This document shows positions 45,784 to 55,180 of a stretch of 55,180 bases of DNA, one piece after another. The notes under the pieces are model-generated. The model worked only from the letters and a program-made list of their open reading frames with translations, did no database searches and had not been told where the DNA came from. This stretch comes from CALIZF01 sp046292445 (lineage in GTDB: Bacteria > Pseudomonadota > Alphaproteobacteria > Rhodobacterales > Rhodobacteraceae), in NCBI GenBank assembly GCA_046292445.1, contig JBKBQT010000022.1, positions 1 through 55,180 of the forward strand, written 5' to 3'. A program made the translations under genes and the position numbers. The first letter of the stretch is position 1, and every line of letters begins with the position of its first letter.

Positions 45784-46659
45784 TCAGCCGAGGCGGTGGA
45801 TCGCATAGCGCGGCGCGGCGTTCCGTTCGGCCAGCCAGGCCGACACTGCCGCGCCTTCGGGCGCCGCGCCGAGATCGCCCGCCGCCAGCCCGCCGGTCAC
45901 GAACAGCGCGTCGATCCCCTCGCCCGCCGCCCCGGCAACGTCGGTCGCCACCCCGTCGCCGATCGCGAGGATGCGGCCCGGCTCGACCGGGCCGCCCGCA
46001 AGCCGCTCGAGCCGCCGGGCGGCCAGATCGTAGATCGGCGGATGCGGCTTGCCGAACCAGAACGCCCGCCCGCCGAGTTCGACATAGAATTCGGCCAGCG
46101 CCCCGGCGCACCACACCCGCCGGTCGCCGAAATCGACCACGATATCGGGATTGGCGCAGAGCATCGGCAGGCCGCGCTGCTTGGCCAGCATCAGGCGGCC
46201 GCGGTAATCTTCGGGCGTCTCGGTGGCATCGTCGAACAGGCCGGTGCAGACGATGCCCTCGGCATCCTCGAAGCGGGTGCGTTCGATCCGGTCCAGACCC
46301 GCGATATCCTCGGCCGTCTCGGTGAAGAAACTGCCGTCGGTCTCGGGCCCCAGATGCCAGACGCGCCGACCGACCGCCCCGGCCGCCAGCGCGGCCTGCG
46401 CGGCATCGCCCGAGCTTGCCATATCGTCCCAGCAATCGTCCGGCACGCCGAGGCGCGCAAGCTGTCGCAGAACGGCCGGGCGCGGGCGCGGGGAGTTGGT
46501 CACCAGAACCACCCGCCCGCCGCCCGCCCGGAACGCGCGCAGCGCCGCGACCGCCTCGGGGAAGGCGGCGCGGCCGTCATGCAGGCAGCCCCAGAGATCG
46601 CAATAGACCGCATCATAGCGGCCCGCGACCTCGGCGAGCGATCCAATCAGGCGGGTCAT
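45784..46659 (-). CDS. TIGR01459-family HAD hydrolase
   Basis: 291 residues. HAD motif I DLWGCLHD has the nucleophile Asp and lacks the usual second Asp at +2 (Gly), which suggests the class II HAD sub-type of this family. Motif II TNSPRPR, motif III/IV GKPHPPIY and GDGVATDVAG. Phosphatase on an unknown phosphorylated small molecule. Follows Mn-pyrophosphatase. Confidence 0.92.
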   Translation of the reverse strand: MTRLIGSLAEVAGRYDAVYCDLWGCLHDGRAAFPEAVAALRAFRAGGGRVVLVTNSPRPRPAVLRQLARLGVPDDCWDDMASSGDAAQAALAAGAVGRRVWHLGPETDGSFFTETAEDIAGLDRIERTRFEDAEGIVCTGLFDDATETPEDYRGRLMLAKQRGLPMLCANPDIVVDFGDRRVWCAGALAEFYVELGGRAFWFGKPHPPIYDLAARRLERLAGGPVEPGRILAIGDGVATDVAGAAGEGIDALFVTGGLAAGDLGAAPEGAAVSAWLAERNAAPRYAIHRLG

Positions 46660-46721
46660 CGGCGGGCCTTTCGTCGGCTGCGGCGAACGGGCGGCCCTGC
46701 CGGCAGGGCCACCCGTGGCGA

Positions 46722-47639
46722 TCAGAGCTTGAGCGCCGGGATGATCTGTTTCTTGCGGCTCAGGATCCCCGGCAGGACCACCGTGTCGCCGGTGACGGTG
46801 CAGCCGAAAGACGCCTCGGCGATCGCCTTGACCAGATCGTTCGGCACCAGCAGCGTCGCCTCTTCCTTCACGATGTCGATGATGAAGAGCAGGACATGCT
46901 CGGCCCCGTCCTCGGCCGCCACGGCCGGCATCGCGGCCATGAGCGACGCCTTGCGGTCAAGCACGATGCGCGGTGCCGTCGTCTCGAGCACGCTGATGCG
47001 GAGCTTGACGCCGTTCACCTCGTATTCCTTGCTGTCCATCCGCAGCAGTTCGGCGTCCGAAAACGCCGATACGTCCGATTTCGCGGCGAAAAGCTCGTCG
47101 GCATAATCGGGGATCGCGATCCCCAGTTCCCGCGCCAAGCCTTCGGCCACCGCCCGGTCGTGCGGCGTCGTGGTCGGCGAGCGGAATTCGAGCGTGTCCG
47201 ACAGGATGCAGGACAGCATCGCGCATTTGAGCGCCTCGGGCATGCGCGCCATGTCGGCCCCGATCAGGTCGTGCATGATCGTCGCCGTGCAGGCGAGCGG
47301 ACGGATCGTGATGTCGATCGGCGTGCGGGTCTTGAGCCCGCCCTGCAGCAGGTGGTGGTCGATGATCTGGATCACGTTCGCCGCGTTGATGCCGGCGGGC
47401 AGCTCGGCGATGTTGTTGGTGTCCACCACCACGCAATCCTCGCCCTCGCCCACGTCGTCGATGATGCGCGGCTTGGGCAGATCCCAGCGCTTGAGGACGA
47501 AGGCCGCCTCGGTGTTCGGCTCGCCCAGCAGCACCGGCTCGGCCGGCGTGCCCTTCACTTCGGTCAGATACCAGGCCCAGATGATGGGCGAGCCGGTGGA
47601 ATCGGTGTCGGGGGCCTTATGGCCGAAAACCTTGATCAT
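46722..47639 (-). CDS. ppaC: Manganese-dependent inorganic pyrophosphatase (family II)
   Basis: Hydrolyses pyrophosphate. 305 residues, normal size. Metal ligands are His7, Asp11, Asp13 in GHKAPDTDS, a DHH motif (IIDHHLLQGG) and a C-terminal SRKKQI motif that binds substrate. First gene of the minus-strand run with HAD, MaoC and RibF, an order seen in other Rhodobacterales. Confidence 0.96.
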   Translation of the reverse strand: MIKVFGHKAPDTDSTGSPIIWAWYLTEVKGTPAEPVLLGEPNTEAAFVLKRWDLPKPRIIDDVGEGEDCVVVDTNNIAELPAGINAANVIQIIDHHLLQGGLKTRTPIDITIRPLACTATIMHDLIGADMARMPEALKCAMLSCILSDTLEFRSPTTTPHDRAVAEGLARELGIAIPDYADELFAAKSDVSAFSDAELLRMDSKEYEVNGVKLRISVLETTAPRIVLDRKASLMAAMPAVAAEDGAEHVLLFIIDIVKEEATLLVPNDLVKAIAEASFGCTVTGDTVVLPGILSRKKQIIPALKL

Positions 47640-47744
47640 GCGTCCCTCGGGATTGCTTCGCCCGGGTTCTAGCCGCAGCGCGGCGCCTTGTCACGCCGCG
47701 GCGCTGCGATAGGGTTGCGCGGGATCGCGCAGGGGGTGGCGGGG

Positions 47745-48233
47745 ATGGACTGGGTGGCGGCAGGCACGGGGCGGATCGGGATGACGGCCTGTCCGGGGAC
47801 AGGTCCGCGGCCTTTGGCCGAGGATCTGGCGGCGATGCGGGCGGCCGGGGCGACGCATCTCGTCACGCTGCTCGGCGATGCCGAGCTCGACCGCCTCGGC
47901 GCCGGCGGGATCGGCGCCGCGGCGCGGGCGGCCGGGCTGGTGTGGTGGCAGGTGCCGGTGCGCGACTTCGGTATCCCGGACGCGGCCTGGGAAGCGGACT
48001 GGGCCGCGGCGTCGCCGGCGCTGCACGCGGCGCTGGCGCGGGGCGAGGGGGTCGTGGTGCATTGCCGGATGGGGCTGGGCCGCACCGGGACGGTCGCGGC
48101 GCGCCTGCTGGTCGAGGCGGGCGCGGGCGCGCAGGCCGCCATTGCAGCGGTGCGCGCCGCCCGCCCCGGCACGATCGAGACGGCGGCGCAGGCCGACCAT
48201 GTGCGCGCCGTCAGCGCAGCCGCGTCACGCTGA
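47745..48233 (+). CDS. Small dual-specificity/tyrosine phosphatase-like protein
   Basis: 162 residues from ATG 47745 with GGGGG upstream; a TTG at 47688 would add 19 low-complexity residues. P-loop HCRMGLGRTG gives Cys107 and Arg113, and Asp74 in PVRDFGIP is a likely general acid. Probably dephosphorylates a protein Tyr or a small phosphate ester. Convergent with the TraB gene, overlapping its end by 23 bases. Confidence 0.9.
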   Translation: MDWVAAGTGRIGMTACPGTGPRPLAEDLAAMRAAGATHLVTLLGDAELDRLGAGGIGAAARAAGLVWWQVPVRDFGIPDAAWEADWAAASPALHAALARGEGVVVHCRMGLGRTGTVAARLLVEAGAGAQAAIAAVRAARPGTIETAAQADHVRAVSAAASR

Positions 48234-49200
48234 ACCCCTCGGCCTCGAGCAGCGCCAAGACGCCCTCGGGCCCCGGCAGGTGCAGCGCGCCGAAAGCGGC
48301 GAGCACCTCGCCGCCCCGGGCCGCAGCCGTCAGCACCGGGATCCATGCGCGGTTGCGCCGGGCCATCATCACATCCTCGGTCAGCGCGATCTGCCAGGCG
48401 ACGGCTTCGGGGCTGATGCCGGGGGTGCGGGCCGCGCGGTCCTTGGTGAATTCCCAGATCGCCCAGGGCCGTTCGGCGAAATAGGCCTCGGTCAGCGTGG
48501 CCGACATGTCCTCGGCCTCGCCCTCCATCAGAAGTGCGGCGCGGATCAGGCCGAGCTCGCCATCCTCGGGCAGCGCCTCGAACAGGCGAAAGAGCGTGTC
48601 GTGCGATTCGAGCGACCCGACCGGGATGCCGCGCGCCTCGGCCAGCGCGAGAATCCGGTGATCGAGCCCGCGCTTGCCGCCGCCGCCGTCGCGCGTCAGG
48701 CATGGCGGCAGCGAAAGCTGGCTGGCGACGAACCAGGGGCGCGACTTGGCCGCGACCACGACCGGCAGGCCGCGCGCGCGCAGGGCGGCCATCAGCGCCT
48801 GCCACTCTGCCTCGGGCAGCCGCTCGGGCAGGGTCGGGCCGTCGGTCACGAACAGCACGCCCGGCCGCTCGGCCAGCGCCCGGAGCAGGGCCGCCTCTTC
48901 CTCCGGCCCCGCTTCGAGAAGCAGGCGGTCGGCCGTTTCGAGCAGCGGGCGGACGCGGACCATCAGCGAATCGTGGCGCGGGTCGTCGAAATGATAGGTG
49001 CCCACCATATGGATGATCGCATCGCCCCGTGTGGCGCGCCAGATCAGGCCCTCGGCATGGGGCACGGCCGCCAGCCGCGCCTCGAAGGCCGCGCGGTCGG
49101 CCGGCGCCATGGCCGCGATCAGGTCGCGCCCGTCGCAGGCGGCCCAGGCCGCCGCGCCCGACCAGAGGGCAAGCGCAATCGCTGTCAGAACCTGCCGCAT
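48211..49200 (-). CDS. TraB/GumN-family protein, secreted
   Basis: 329 residues with a Sec signal peptide (about 1-20; ALALWSGAAAWAAC). The family motif HMVGTYHFDDPRHDSL is near 62-79, a second ESHD about two-thirds along and GALHLPGPEGV near the end, the pattern of TiKI-like metalloproteases of the TraB superfamily. Periplasmic or lipoprotein; the Cys after the signal might be a lipid site. Role unknown. Confidence 0.9.
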   Translation of the reverse strand: MRQVLTAIALALWSGAAAWAACDGRDLIAAMAPADRAAFEARLAAVPHAEGLIWRATRGDAIIHMVGTYHFDDPRHDSLMVRVRPLLETADRLLLEAGPEEEAALLRALAERPGVLFVTDGPTLPERLPEAEWQALMAALRARGLPVVVAAKSRPWFVASQLSLPPCLTRDGGGGKRGLDHRILALAEARGIPVGSLESHDTLFRLFEALPEDGELGLIRAALLMEGEAEDMSATLTEAYFAERPWAIWEFTKDRAARTPGISPEAVAWQIALTEDVMMARRNRAWIPVLTAAARGGEVLAAFGALHLPGPEGVLALLEAEGFSVTRLR

Positions 49201-49274
49201 CCGTTCCCTCTCCCGTCCCTTTCATGTGGCATCCATCCGGCCCGTCGCCAAGCCCCGCGCGCATACCAGGGGCG

Positions 49275-49303
49275 TTGACAGCGGCGATCCGAGCGACTAG
49301 ATG
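49275..49303 (+). promoter_or_regulatory. Promoter of groESL
   Basis: TTGACA (49275-49280), 17 bases, TAGATG (49298-49303). A consensus -35 and ideal spacing. The expected start of transcription falls at the CIRCE element. Confidence 0.7.
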
Positions 49304-49310
49304 CCGCGTG

Positions 49311-49337
49311 TTGGCACTCGCCCGGCGTGAGTGCCAA
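49311..49337 (+). promoter_or_regulatory. CIRCE operator (HrcA site)
   Basis: TTGGCACTC (49311-49319), nine bases, GAGTGCCAA (49329-49337). A perfect inverted repeat with the exact nine-base spacing of CIRCE; it differs from TTAGCACTC only by G/C at one symmetric position. Predicts HrcA repression of groESL, relieved on heat. Confidence 0.95.
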
Positions 49338-49370
49338 CACTGGAACCGTTACCCAAGGGAGTGAACTCCG

Positions 49371-49658
49371 ATGGCCTTCAAACCGCTGCATGACCGTGTG
49401 CTGGTCCGCCGCGTCCAGAGCGACGAAAAGACCAAGGGCGGTCTGATCATCCCCGACACCGCGAAGGAAAAGCCGGCCGAAGGCGAGATCATCGCCGTTG
49501 GCGAGGGCGCCCGCAAGGATTCCGGTGAGCTCATCGCGCCGTCCGTCAAGGCCGGCGATCGCGTCCTGTTCGGCAAGTGGTCGGGCACCGAGGTGACGCT
49601 GAACGGCGAAGAGCTGATCATCATGAAGGAAAGCGACATCCTCGGCATCGTCGGCTGA
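49371..49658 (+). CDS. groES: Co-chaperonin GroES
   Basis: 95 residues; forms the heptameric lid on GroEL. FKPLHDRVLVRR start and the mobile loop SDEKTKGGLIIPDTAKEKP are typical. GGGAG ribosome site before ATG 49371. Controlled by CIRCE upstream. groEL follows by 45 bases. Confidence 0.98.
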   Translation: MAFKPLHDRVLVRRVQSDEKTKGGLIIPDTAKEKPAEGEIIAVGEGARKDSGELIAPSVKAGDRVLFGKWSGTEVTLNGEELIIMKESDILGIVG

Positions 49659-49703
49659 GCCGTCGCGATCCCTGCAATTCAAACGTCAAGGAGACTTTAG
49701 CCA

Positions 49704-51344
<1,641 letters not shown>

Positions 51345-51368
51345 TCCATCGCCGGACAGGACGACAGG

Positions 51369-51392
51369 AAGGGGGCCCTCGCGGCCCCCTTT
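51369..51392 (+). terminator. Intrinsic terminator of groESL
   Basis: AAGGGGGCC (51369-51377) pairs with GGCCCCCTT (51383-51391) around CTCGC, with the short T run at the end. A clear GC stem with U's after, the best terminator in the window. Confidence 0.85.
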
Positions 51393-51432
51393 CGCATGGC
51401 GCCCCTTCGGGCCCGCGCAGGAGGCAGGCCTG

Positions 51433-51798
51433 ATGAGCCGCAAGGATAGCCGGCGTTCGCTGCCGCTGGTGCTGACGGACGCGGAACGGCGCGCCCTGCG
51501 GGCGCTGCGCCCGCGCCCCGCGGCGCTGGCCGCAATCGCGCGCGGGCTGATCGCCGCGGCACTGGCCGATCCGGCGGGGGTGGCGGCACCCGAGGCAAGC
51601 CCGCGCCGCGGCCAGCCGATCCGGGTGCAACTGGCGCCGCCGGAACGCGCAGCGCTGGCGTCAGCCGCCGCGCGGCACGGGATGACCGAGGCCGACGCGG
51701 CGCTCGGACTGCTGCGCGGCCGGCTTGGGGCGGCGGAAACGAGCAGGCCGGAATGCGACCGCGACAGCGCGAAACAACCGCGATCGGCGCGCGGGTGA
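51433..51798 (+). CDS. Hypothetical protein with two ribbon-helix-helix-like halves
   Basis: 121 residues with a strong AGGAGG site before ATG 51433. The two halves, LPLVLTDAERRALRALRP (10-27) and IRVQLAPPERAALAS (about 63-77), both read like a beta strand then an E-R-A-L helix, the pattern of ribbon-helix-helix DNA-binding domains. Arg-rich, Ala-rich. No family recognised with certainty. Downstream of the groESL terminator, so independently expressed. Confidence 0.6.
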   Translation: MSRKDSRRSLPLVLTDAERRALRALRPRPAALAAIARGLIAAALADPAGVAAPEASPRRGQPIRVQLAPPERAALASAAARHGMTEADAALGLLRGRLGAAETSRPECDRDSAKQPRSARG

Positions 51799-51927
51799 CG
51801 CGCCGCACACCCCGGCCCGATCCATCGGGCCGGGCCGCAGCCGCCCGTGGTCGCCGCCCGCACAGCGGACGGGTTGCATGCCCGCGCCGCCTGGGGCATC
51901 CAGTCGGTCGATCAGTGGGAGACGACC

Positions 51928-52074
51928 ATGCCGCGGCTATTGACGATTGCGCCCGCGCCCGCCGTCGACCGGGATGGCCCGGTCATGGCCGACGGCACGT
52001 TCATTGCTGCATTGTCGATCATCTTGCGGCACGCGCACGGGGGAGAGGCGGGGCGCAATGGCGCGAGCGGGTAG
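51928..52074 (+). CDS. Small hypothetical protein (48 aa)
   Basis: ATG 51928 with GGGAG before it; overlaps the glycosyltransferase start by 17 bases. Hydrophobic middle (FIAALSIILRHA), no family. May exist to couple translation of the next gene. Could be a chance frame. Confidence 0.35.
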   Translation: MPRLLTIAPAPAVDRDGPVMADGTFIAALSIILRHAHGGEAGRNGASG

Positions 52075-53317
52075 CCTGCTGATCTACGCGCCGGTTCCGC
52101 TCTACCGCGACGGGCAGGGCGACTTTCTGCTCGAGGATCAAGCCTGCAACGGCCTGCGGCTTTGGGTCGAGCATTTCGATCGCCTTGTCGTCGTGATGCC
52201 GGTCGAGACCGGGCGGCCGCCACCCACGTGGGTGCCGCTTTCGCAGGTCGGGCCTGCGCTCGACCGGATCGACTTCGTGACACTGCCGGCCGCGTGGAGC
52301 CCGCTTCGCTTTCTGCGCGCGCTTCCCGCTGCCCGGCGGAGCCTTCGGGCGGCGATGGCGAGGGCCGACCGTCTCGGCTTTGCGCTCGGCGGTCTCGTCG
52401 GCGACTGGGGGGCGGTCGGCGCGTGGGAGGCCGCGCGGGCCGGGCGCCCGTTCTTCGTCTGGACCGACCGGGTCGAATCCGAGGTCACGCGCCTCGCTGC
52501 CCGCACCGACCCGCGGTGGCGGCGGCGGCTCAAGGCGCGGCTGACCTGGCGCGCCATGGCAGCGGTCGAGCGCGCGCTTGTCCGCCGGGCCGACCTTGGC
52601 CTTTTTCACGGCAAGGAGACGTTCGACCATTACGCGCCCGACGCCCGAAAGGCCTTTGTCGTCCACGACATCCACATCCGTCCTGCCGACCGGATCAGCG
52701 CGGCGGCGCTCGCCGACAAGCGCGCGGCGCTTGCCCACGGACCCTTGCGCATCGTCTACGCCGGGCGGGCAGAGCCGATGAAGGGCGCCATGGACTGGGT
52801 CGAGACGCTCCTCGCGGCCCTCGACCGCGGGATCGACCTGCGCGGCGTGTGGCTCGGCGACGGGTCCGAACTTGCGCGGATGCGCGCGCGCGTCGCGGCC
52901 GCCGGGGCCGCCGACCGCATCGCCCTTCCGGGCCATGTGGCCGACCGCGGCCGTCTGTTCGCCGAACTCAGGGCGGCGCAGGTCTTTCTTTTCTGCCACC
53001 GCACCCCCGAATCGCCCCGTTGCCTGATCGAGGCGCTGGCCTCGGGCACCCCGATCGTCGGTTACGACGGCGCCTTTGCGCGCGAGGTTGCGGGGCCGGA
53101 TGGCGGCCGCTTCGTGCCGCGGGGCGCGATCGGCGCGCTTGCCGCCGTACTCGCGGAACTCGCCGCCGACCGCGCCGCGCTTGCCGCGCTGGTCGACGGC
53201 GCCGCAGCAGCGGGCGCGACATTCGAGGATGCCGCGGTGTTCCGCCACCGGAGCGAGCTCATCATCGCGCATCTTCCCGGCCCGCAGCCGGCAGGCGGCC
53301 AAGGCGCGCAGGGTTAG
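52058..53317 (+). CDS. Glycosyltransferase (GT-B fold, GT4-like)
   Basis: 419 residues from ATG 52058 (MARAGSLLIYAPVPLYRDG), with GAGAGG ahead. C-terminal GT-B domain has RIVYAGRAEPMKG, the WLGDGSELARMR block, and a sugar-nucleotide loop with ESPRCLIEALASGTPIVG, with the E-x7-E-type acids partly kept. Builds a surface polysaccharide or glycolipid; no neighbouring polysaccharide genes in the window. Overlaps the convergent Nudix gene by four bases. Confidence 0.9.
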   Translation: MARAGSLLIYAPVPLYRDGQGDFLLEDQACNGLRLWVEHFDRLVVVMPVETGRPPPTWVPLSQVGPALDRIDFVTLPAAWSPLRFLRALPAARRSLRAAMARADRLGFALGGLVGDWGAVGAWEAARAGRPFFVWTDRVESEVTRLAARTDPRWRRRLKARLTWRAMAAVERALVRRADLGLFHGKETFDHYAPDARKAFVVHDIHIRPADRISAAALADKRAALAHGPLRIVYAGRAEPMKGAMDWVETLLAALDRGIDLRGVWLGDGSELARMRARVAAAGAADRIALPGHVADRGRLFAELRAAQVFLFCHRTPESPRCLIEALASGTPIVGYDGAFAREVAGPDGGRFVPRGAIGALAAVLAELAADRAALAALVDGAAAAGATFEDAAVFRHRSELIIAHLPGPQPAGGQGAQG

Positions 53318-53754
53318 CGCACGAGCCGTTCCAGCGGATCGTAAAGCAGCCCCCCGCCCCATGCGGCGTCCGGCAGAAGCCCCGGCTTGAAGCGGATCAT
53401 GGCCATCTCGCCGCGCGTGAACCAGCGCCGCGCCGTCACCACGCCCTCGGGGTCGCGCCAGCCGGGATCGAGCGTATCCGACGCGACCGTGCAGCGAAAG
53501 AACACCTCGACCTGATGGAACCCGCGCGCCGGGTCGTGGAACTCGTTCACGAGGCAGGGCGCGCCGACCGTAACGCTCAGGCCCGTTTCCTCGTGCACCT
53601 CGCGCGCGAGCGCATCGGGCAGCGCCTGCCCGACCTCCACCCCGCCGCCCGGTGCGCACCACAGGTCCGACACGCCGCCCGGCCAGGCGTTGACCAGCAA
53701 CAGCCGCCCGCCCGCCACGATCACTGCACGCACGGCGAGCCGCGGGCCGGCCAT
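53314..53754 (-). CDS. Nudix hydrolase
   Basis: 146 residues from ATG 53754. Nudix box at 37-59 reads REVHEETGL with the full RE-EE-G set, but the first conserved Glu is Gln43 (GGVEVGQ). Such a change is known to be tolerated in some members. Hydrolyses a nucleoside diphosphate-X; substrate unknown. Its ATG overlaps the stop of the H-lectin gene by one base. Confidence 0.9.
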   Translation of the reverse strand: MAGPRLAVRAVIVAGGRLLLVNAWPGGVSDLWCAPGGGVEVGQALPDALAREVHEETGLSVTVGAPCLVNEFHDPARGFHQVEVFFRCTVASDTLDPGWRDPEGVVTARRWFTRGEMAMIRFKPGLLPDAAWGGGLLYDPLERLVR

Positions 53755-54104
53755 CAGTCCAGCGTCCAGATGTCGTCGTCGTGCAGCGGGCCGATCGCCA
53801 TCCAGTCGGCCCGGATCCGCGCCACGCGCGTGTCGCCCCAGGTGCGGAACACCAGCTCGAACCCCCGCGCCGTCACCTTTTCGGCCGAAACGTCGGCGCG
53901 CATGTTCGTCTCGCGGTCGAGATCCCAGAGCGAAACGCCGACCATCACCGAGGGCGCGGTCTCGAACGCCGCATCGAACCGGACGCGGCGGCGCACCTCG
54001 CGCGCGCCGCTGCCCGTCCACATCGGACCGCCGTCTGCGAAATCGGAAAACAGCATCACCGAACCCTGCGCGACGCCGACTGTCCGACCGTCCATCCGTT
54101 GCAT
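53754..54104 (-). CDS. H-type lectin domain protein
   Basis: 116 residues from ATG 54104 (MQRMDGRTVGVAQG), preferred over the longer frame to 54149. The H-lectin pattern is clear: VRFDAAFETAPSVMVGV, DLDRETNMRAD, ARGFELVFRTWGDTRV and DWMAIG. Binds GalNAc-type sugars in animals; bacterial members are common in Rhodobacterales with unknown ligands. No signal peptide. Co-transcribed with Nudix. Confidence 0.88.
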   Translation of the reverse strand: MQRMDGRTVGVAQGSVMLFSDFADGGPMWTGSGAREVRRRVRFDAAFETAPSVMVGVSLWDLDRETNMRADVSAEKVTARGFELVFRTWGDTRVARIRADWMAIGPLHDDDIWTLD

Positions 54105-54159
54105 GCCCGTTCCCGCCCAGATTGTGCGACACAAAGTGTCACGCGCCATGAGGGCGGAT

Positions 54160-54834
54160 TTACGCCTCTTTCGCGGCGCTTGTCATCCGGCCTTCATCGG
54201 CGAAGGCGGTATCAGGGAGGCCGGGCAGGGCGGCGATGAGGCGGCGGATATGGCGGCCGGCGGCGGCCTCGGCCCGTTCGGGTGCGCCGGCGATAACCGC
54301 GGCGGCCAGTGCGCGATGATCGGCGAGGCCCCGCGGGCGGGCGAGGCGCAGTTGCGCCCGGATCAGATGGACCTGCATCGACGCGAGGAGCCGCGCGAGG
54401 TCGCGGTTGCCCGCAAGGTCGGTCAGCGCCCGGTAATACCGCCGCCGCGCGCCCGCATCGCCCGCGGCCCCGCCCAGCCATGCCGCCGAGGCTGCCGCGA
54501 ACCGCGCCGGATCGCCCCCGGCCGCCACCGCCTCGGCCGCCTGCCGCGCCGCAAGGCCCAGCAGACGCTCGAGCACGCGCAACAGGTCCGCCGCCTCGCG
54601 CCGCGACAGCAGGCGCAGATGCGCACCCCGGTGCGGCGCGATCACCGCCACGCCTTCGGCCGCCAGCCGCCGCAGCGCCTCGCGCACGGTGGACCGGGCG
54701 ACACCGTAGCGCCGCATCAGGTCGGGCTCGGCCAGCCGCTGGCCGGGCACATACCGCCCCTCGGCCAGACCGTCGAAGATGTCGCGCACGATCTGGTCCG
54801 GCTCGCTGACCAGGATGCGTCCGGCGTCGTTCAC
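54160..54834 (-). CDS. GntR-family (FCD) transcriptional regulator
   Basis: 224 residues from GTG 54834, overlapping the phosphotransferase stop (GTGA). N-terminal winged helix (about 8-75; LAEPDLMRRYGVARSTVREALRRL), then a helical FCD ligand domain (about 80-205) with metal-type His residues. FCD regulators usually respond to organic acids or amino acids. Coupled to the upstream phosphotransferase. Confidence 0.93.
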   Translation of the reverse strand: MNDAGRILVSEPDQIVRDIFDGLAEGRYVPGQRLAEPDLMRRYGVARSTVREALRRLAAEGVAVIAPHRGAHLRLLSRREAADLLRVLERLLGLAARQAAEAVAAGGDPARFAAASAAWLGGAAGDAGARRRYYRALTDLAGNRDLARLLASMQVHLIRAQLRLARPRGLADHRALAAAVIAGAPERAEAAAGRHIRRLIAALPGLPDTAFADEGRMTSAAKEA

Positions 54835-55180
54835 GGCCCTGCCCGCTCGGCCATGGCCCAGGCGAGATCGGCCAGCGGCGCGGCCCGCGCGCCGATCGCC
54901 GCCGCATCCGGGTCGTTCGCGCTGCCGTCCTGCGCGCGGCGCGCGATGCCCTGGATGATCGCGGCAAGGCGGAAGATCGAGAGGATCACGTGGAATTCCC
55001 AGCCCGGCGGCGGCGCGTCCCGCCCCGTGCGGGCGCACCATGCGGCGAGGTATTCGGCCTCGGACGGGATGCCGAGCGGCGCGAGGTCAACCCCGCCGAG
55101 GCCGCGGAACAGCCCCGGCGGCACCCGCCAGGTCATCATGTGGTAGGCAAAGTCGGCGAGCGGCGAGCCGAGGGTCGAAA
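54831..55180 (-). CDS. Phosphotransferase (APH/ACAD10-like) family protein, C-terminal part
   Basis: Only the last 115 residues are in the window; the gene continues beyond the right edge. Visible are a Rossmann-free helical part with DFAYHMMTWRVPPG, LGIPSEAEYLAAWCARTGR and FHVILSIFRLAAIIQGI, the C-terminal pattern of aminoglycoside-phosphotransferase-like proteins that in many bacteria sit beside acyl-CoA dehydrogenases and GntR regulators. Kinase motifs are outside the window. Confidence 0.85.
   Translation of the reverse strand, partial: STLGSPLADFAYHMMTWRVPPGLFRGLGGVDLAPLGIPSEAEYLAAWCARTGRDAPPPGWEFHVILSIFRLAAIIQGIARRAQDGSANDPDAAAIGARAAPLADLAWAMAERAGP

Overview
The window is GC-rich bacterial chromosome, almost fully coding, with tightly packed genes and many 1-8 base start/stop overlaps. 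Gene content and order point to an alphaproteobacterium of the Rhodobacterales (Rhodobacteraceae/Paracoccaceae type). The markers are mreB-mreC-mreD-mrdA-rodA followed by a glyoxylate reductase, lgt-methyltransferase-pgeF, Mn-pyrophosphatase-HAD-MaoC-ribF, a fused sulfate adenylyltransferase/APS kinase, an iron-sulfur cryptochrome, and a CIRCE-controlled groESL. This assignment comes from reading the sequence, not from a database search. I see no rRNA, tRNA, CRISPR array, prophage or insertion sequence.

Layout, left to right. Positions 1-3.7 kb hold a minus-strand signalling trio: a LuxR-type response regulator, a FIST sensor protein and a PAS/histidine kinase/receiver hybrid that runs off the left edge. 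At 3.8-7.8 kb are a 4Fe-4S cryptochrome/photolyase with an overlapping SDR, and an overlapping GSCFA/SGNH esterase-like pair. At 7.9-9.7 kb, leuA is preceded by a short reading frame with a run of leucine codons and a strong hairpin, a probable leucine attenuator. At 9.9-17.4 kb is the rod-shape/elongasome operon followed by a 2-hydroxyacid dehydrogenase and a DMT permease. At 17.5-24.4 kb is a catabolic operon: a three-part TRAP transporter, a glutamine-synthetase-like ligase, an aldehyde dehydrogenase and an iron alcohol dehydrogenase. Together these fit uptake and gamma-glutamyl-protected oxidation of an amino alcohol or similar amine.

At 24.4-27 kb an RTX calcium-binding protein is divergent from UDP-glucose dehydrogenase. 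At 27-32.5 kb are an SDR with a stand-alone AsnC ligand domain, a UbiK-like protein, lgt-methyltransferase-pgeF, a small conserved-looking basic protein, a gene-poor stretch and an Lrp regulator. At 32.7-38.3 kb come trxB, the sulfate activation fusion, Hsp20 with DUF1150, a YdcH-like protein and purEK. At 38.2-41.2 kb are a LuxR regulator with an unrecognised partner, then prs. At 41.3-47.6 kb are a small DsbA-like isomerase/hydrolase pair and a minus-strand housekeeping run (Mn-pyrophosphatase, HAD, MaoC, RibF, YcgN, threonine aldolase). From 47.7 kb to the end are a small tyrosine phosphatase, TraB/GumN, groESL, an unrecognised two-half basic protein, a glycosyltransferase, Nudix and H-type lectin proteins, and a GntR regulator overlapping a phosphotransferase that runs off the right edge.

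Most of the window is core metabolism. The parts most worth a second look are the leucine leader, the TRAP/gamma-glutamyl operon, the GSCFA/SGNH pair, the RTX protein, and the few genes that could not be named.
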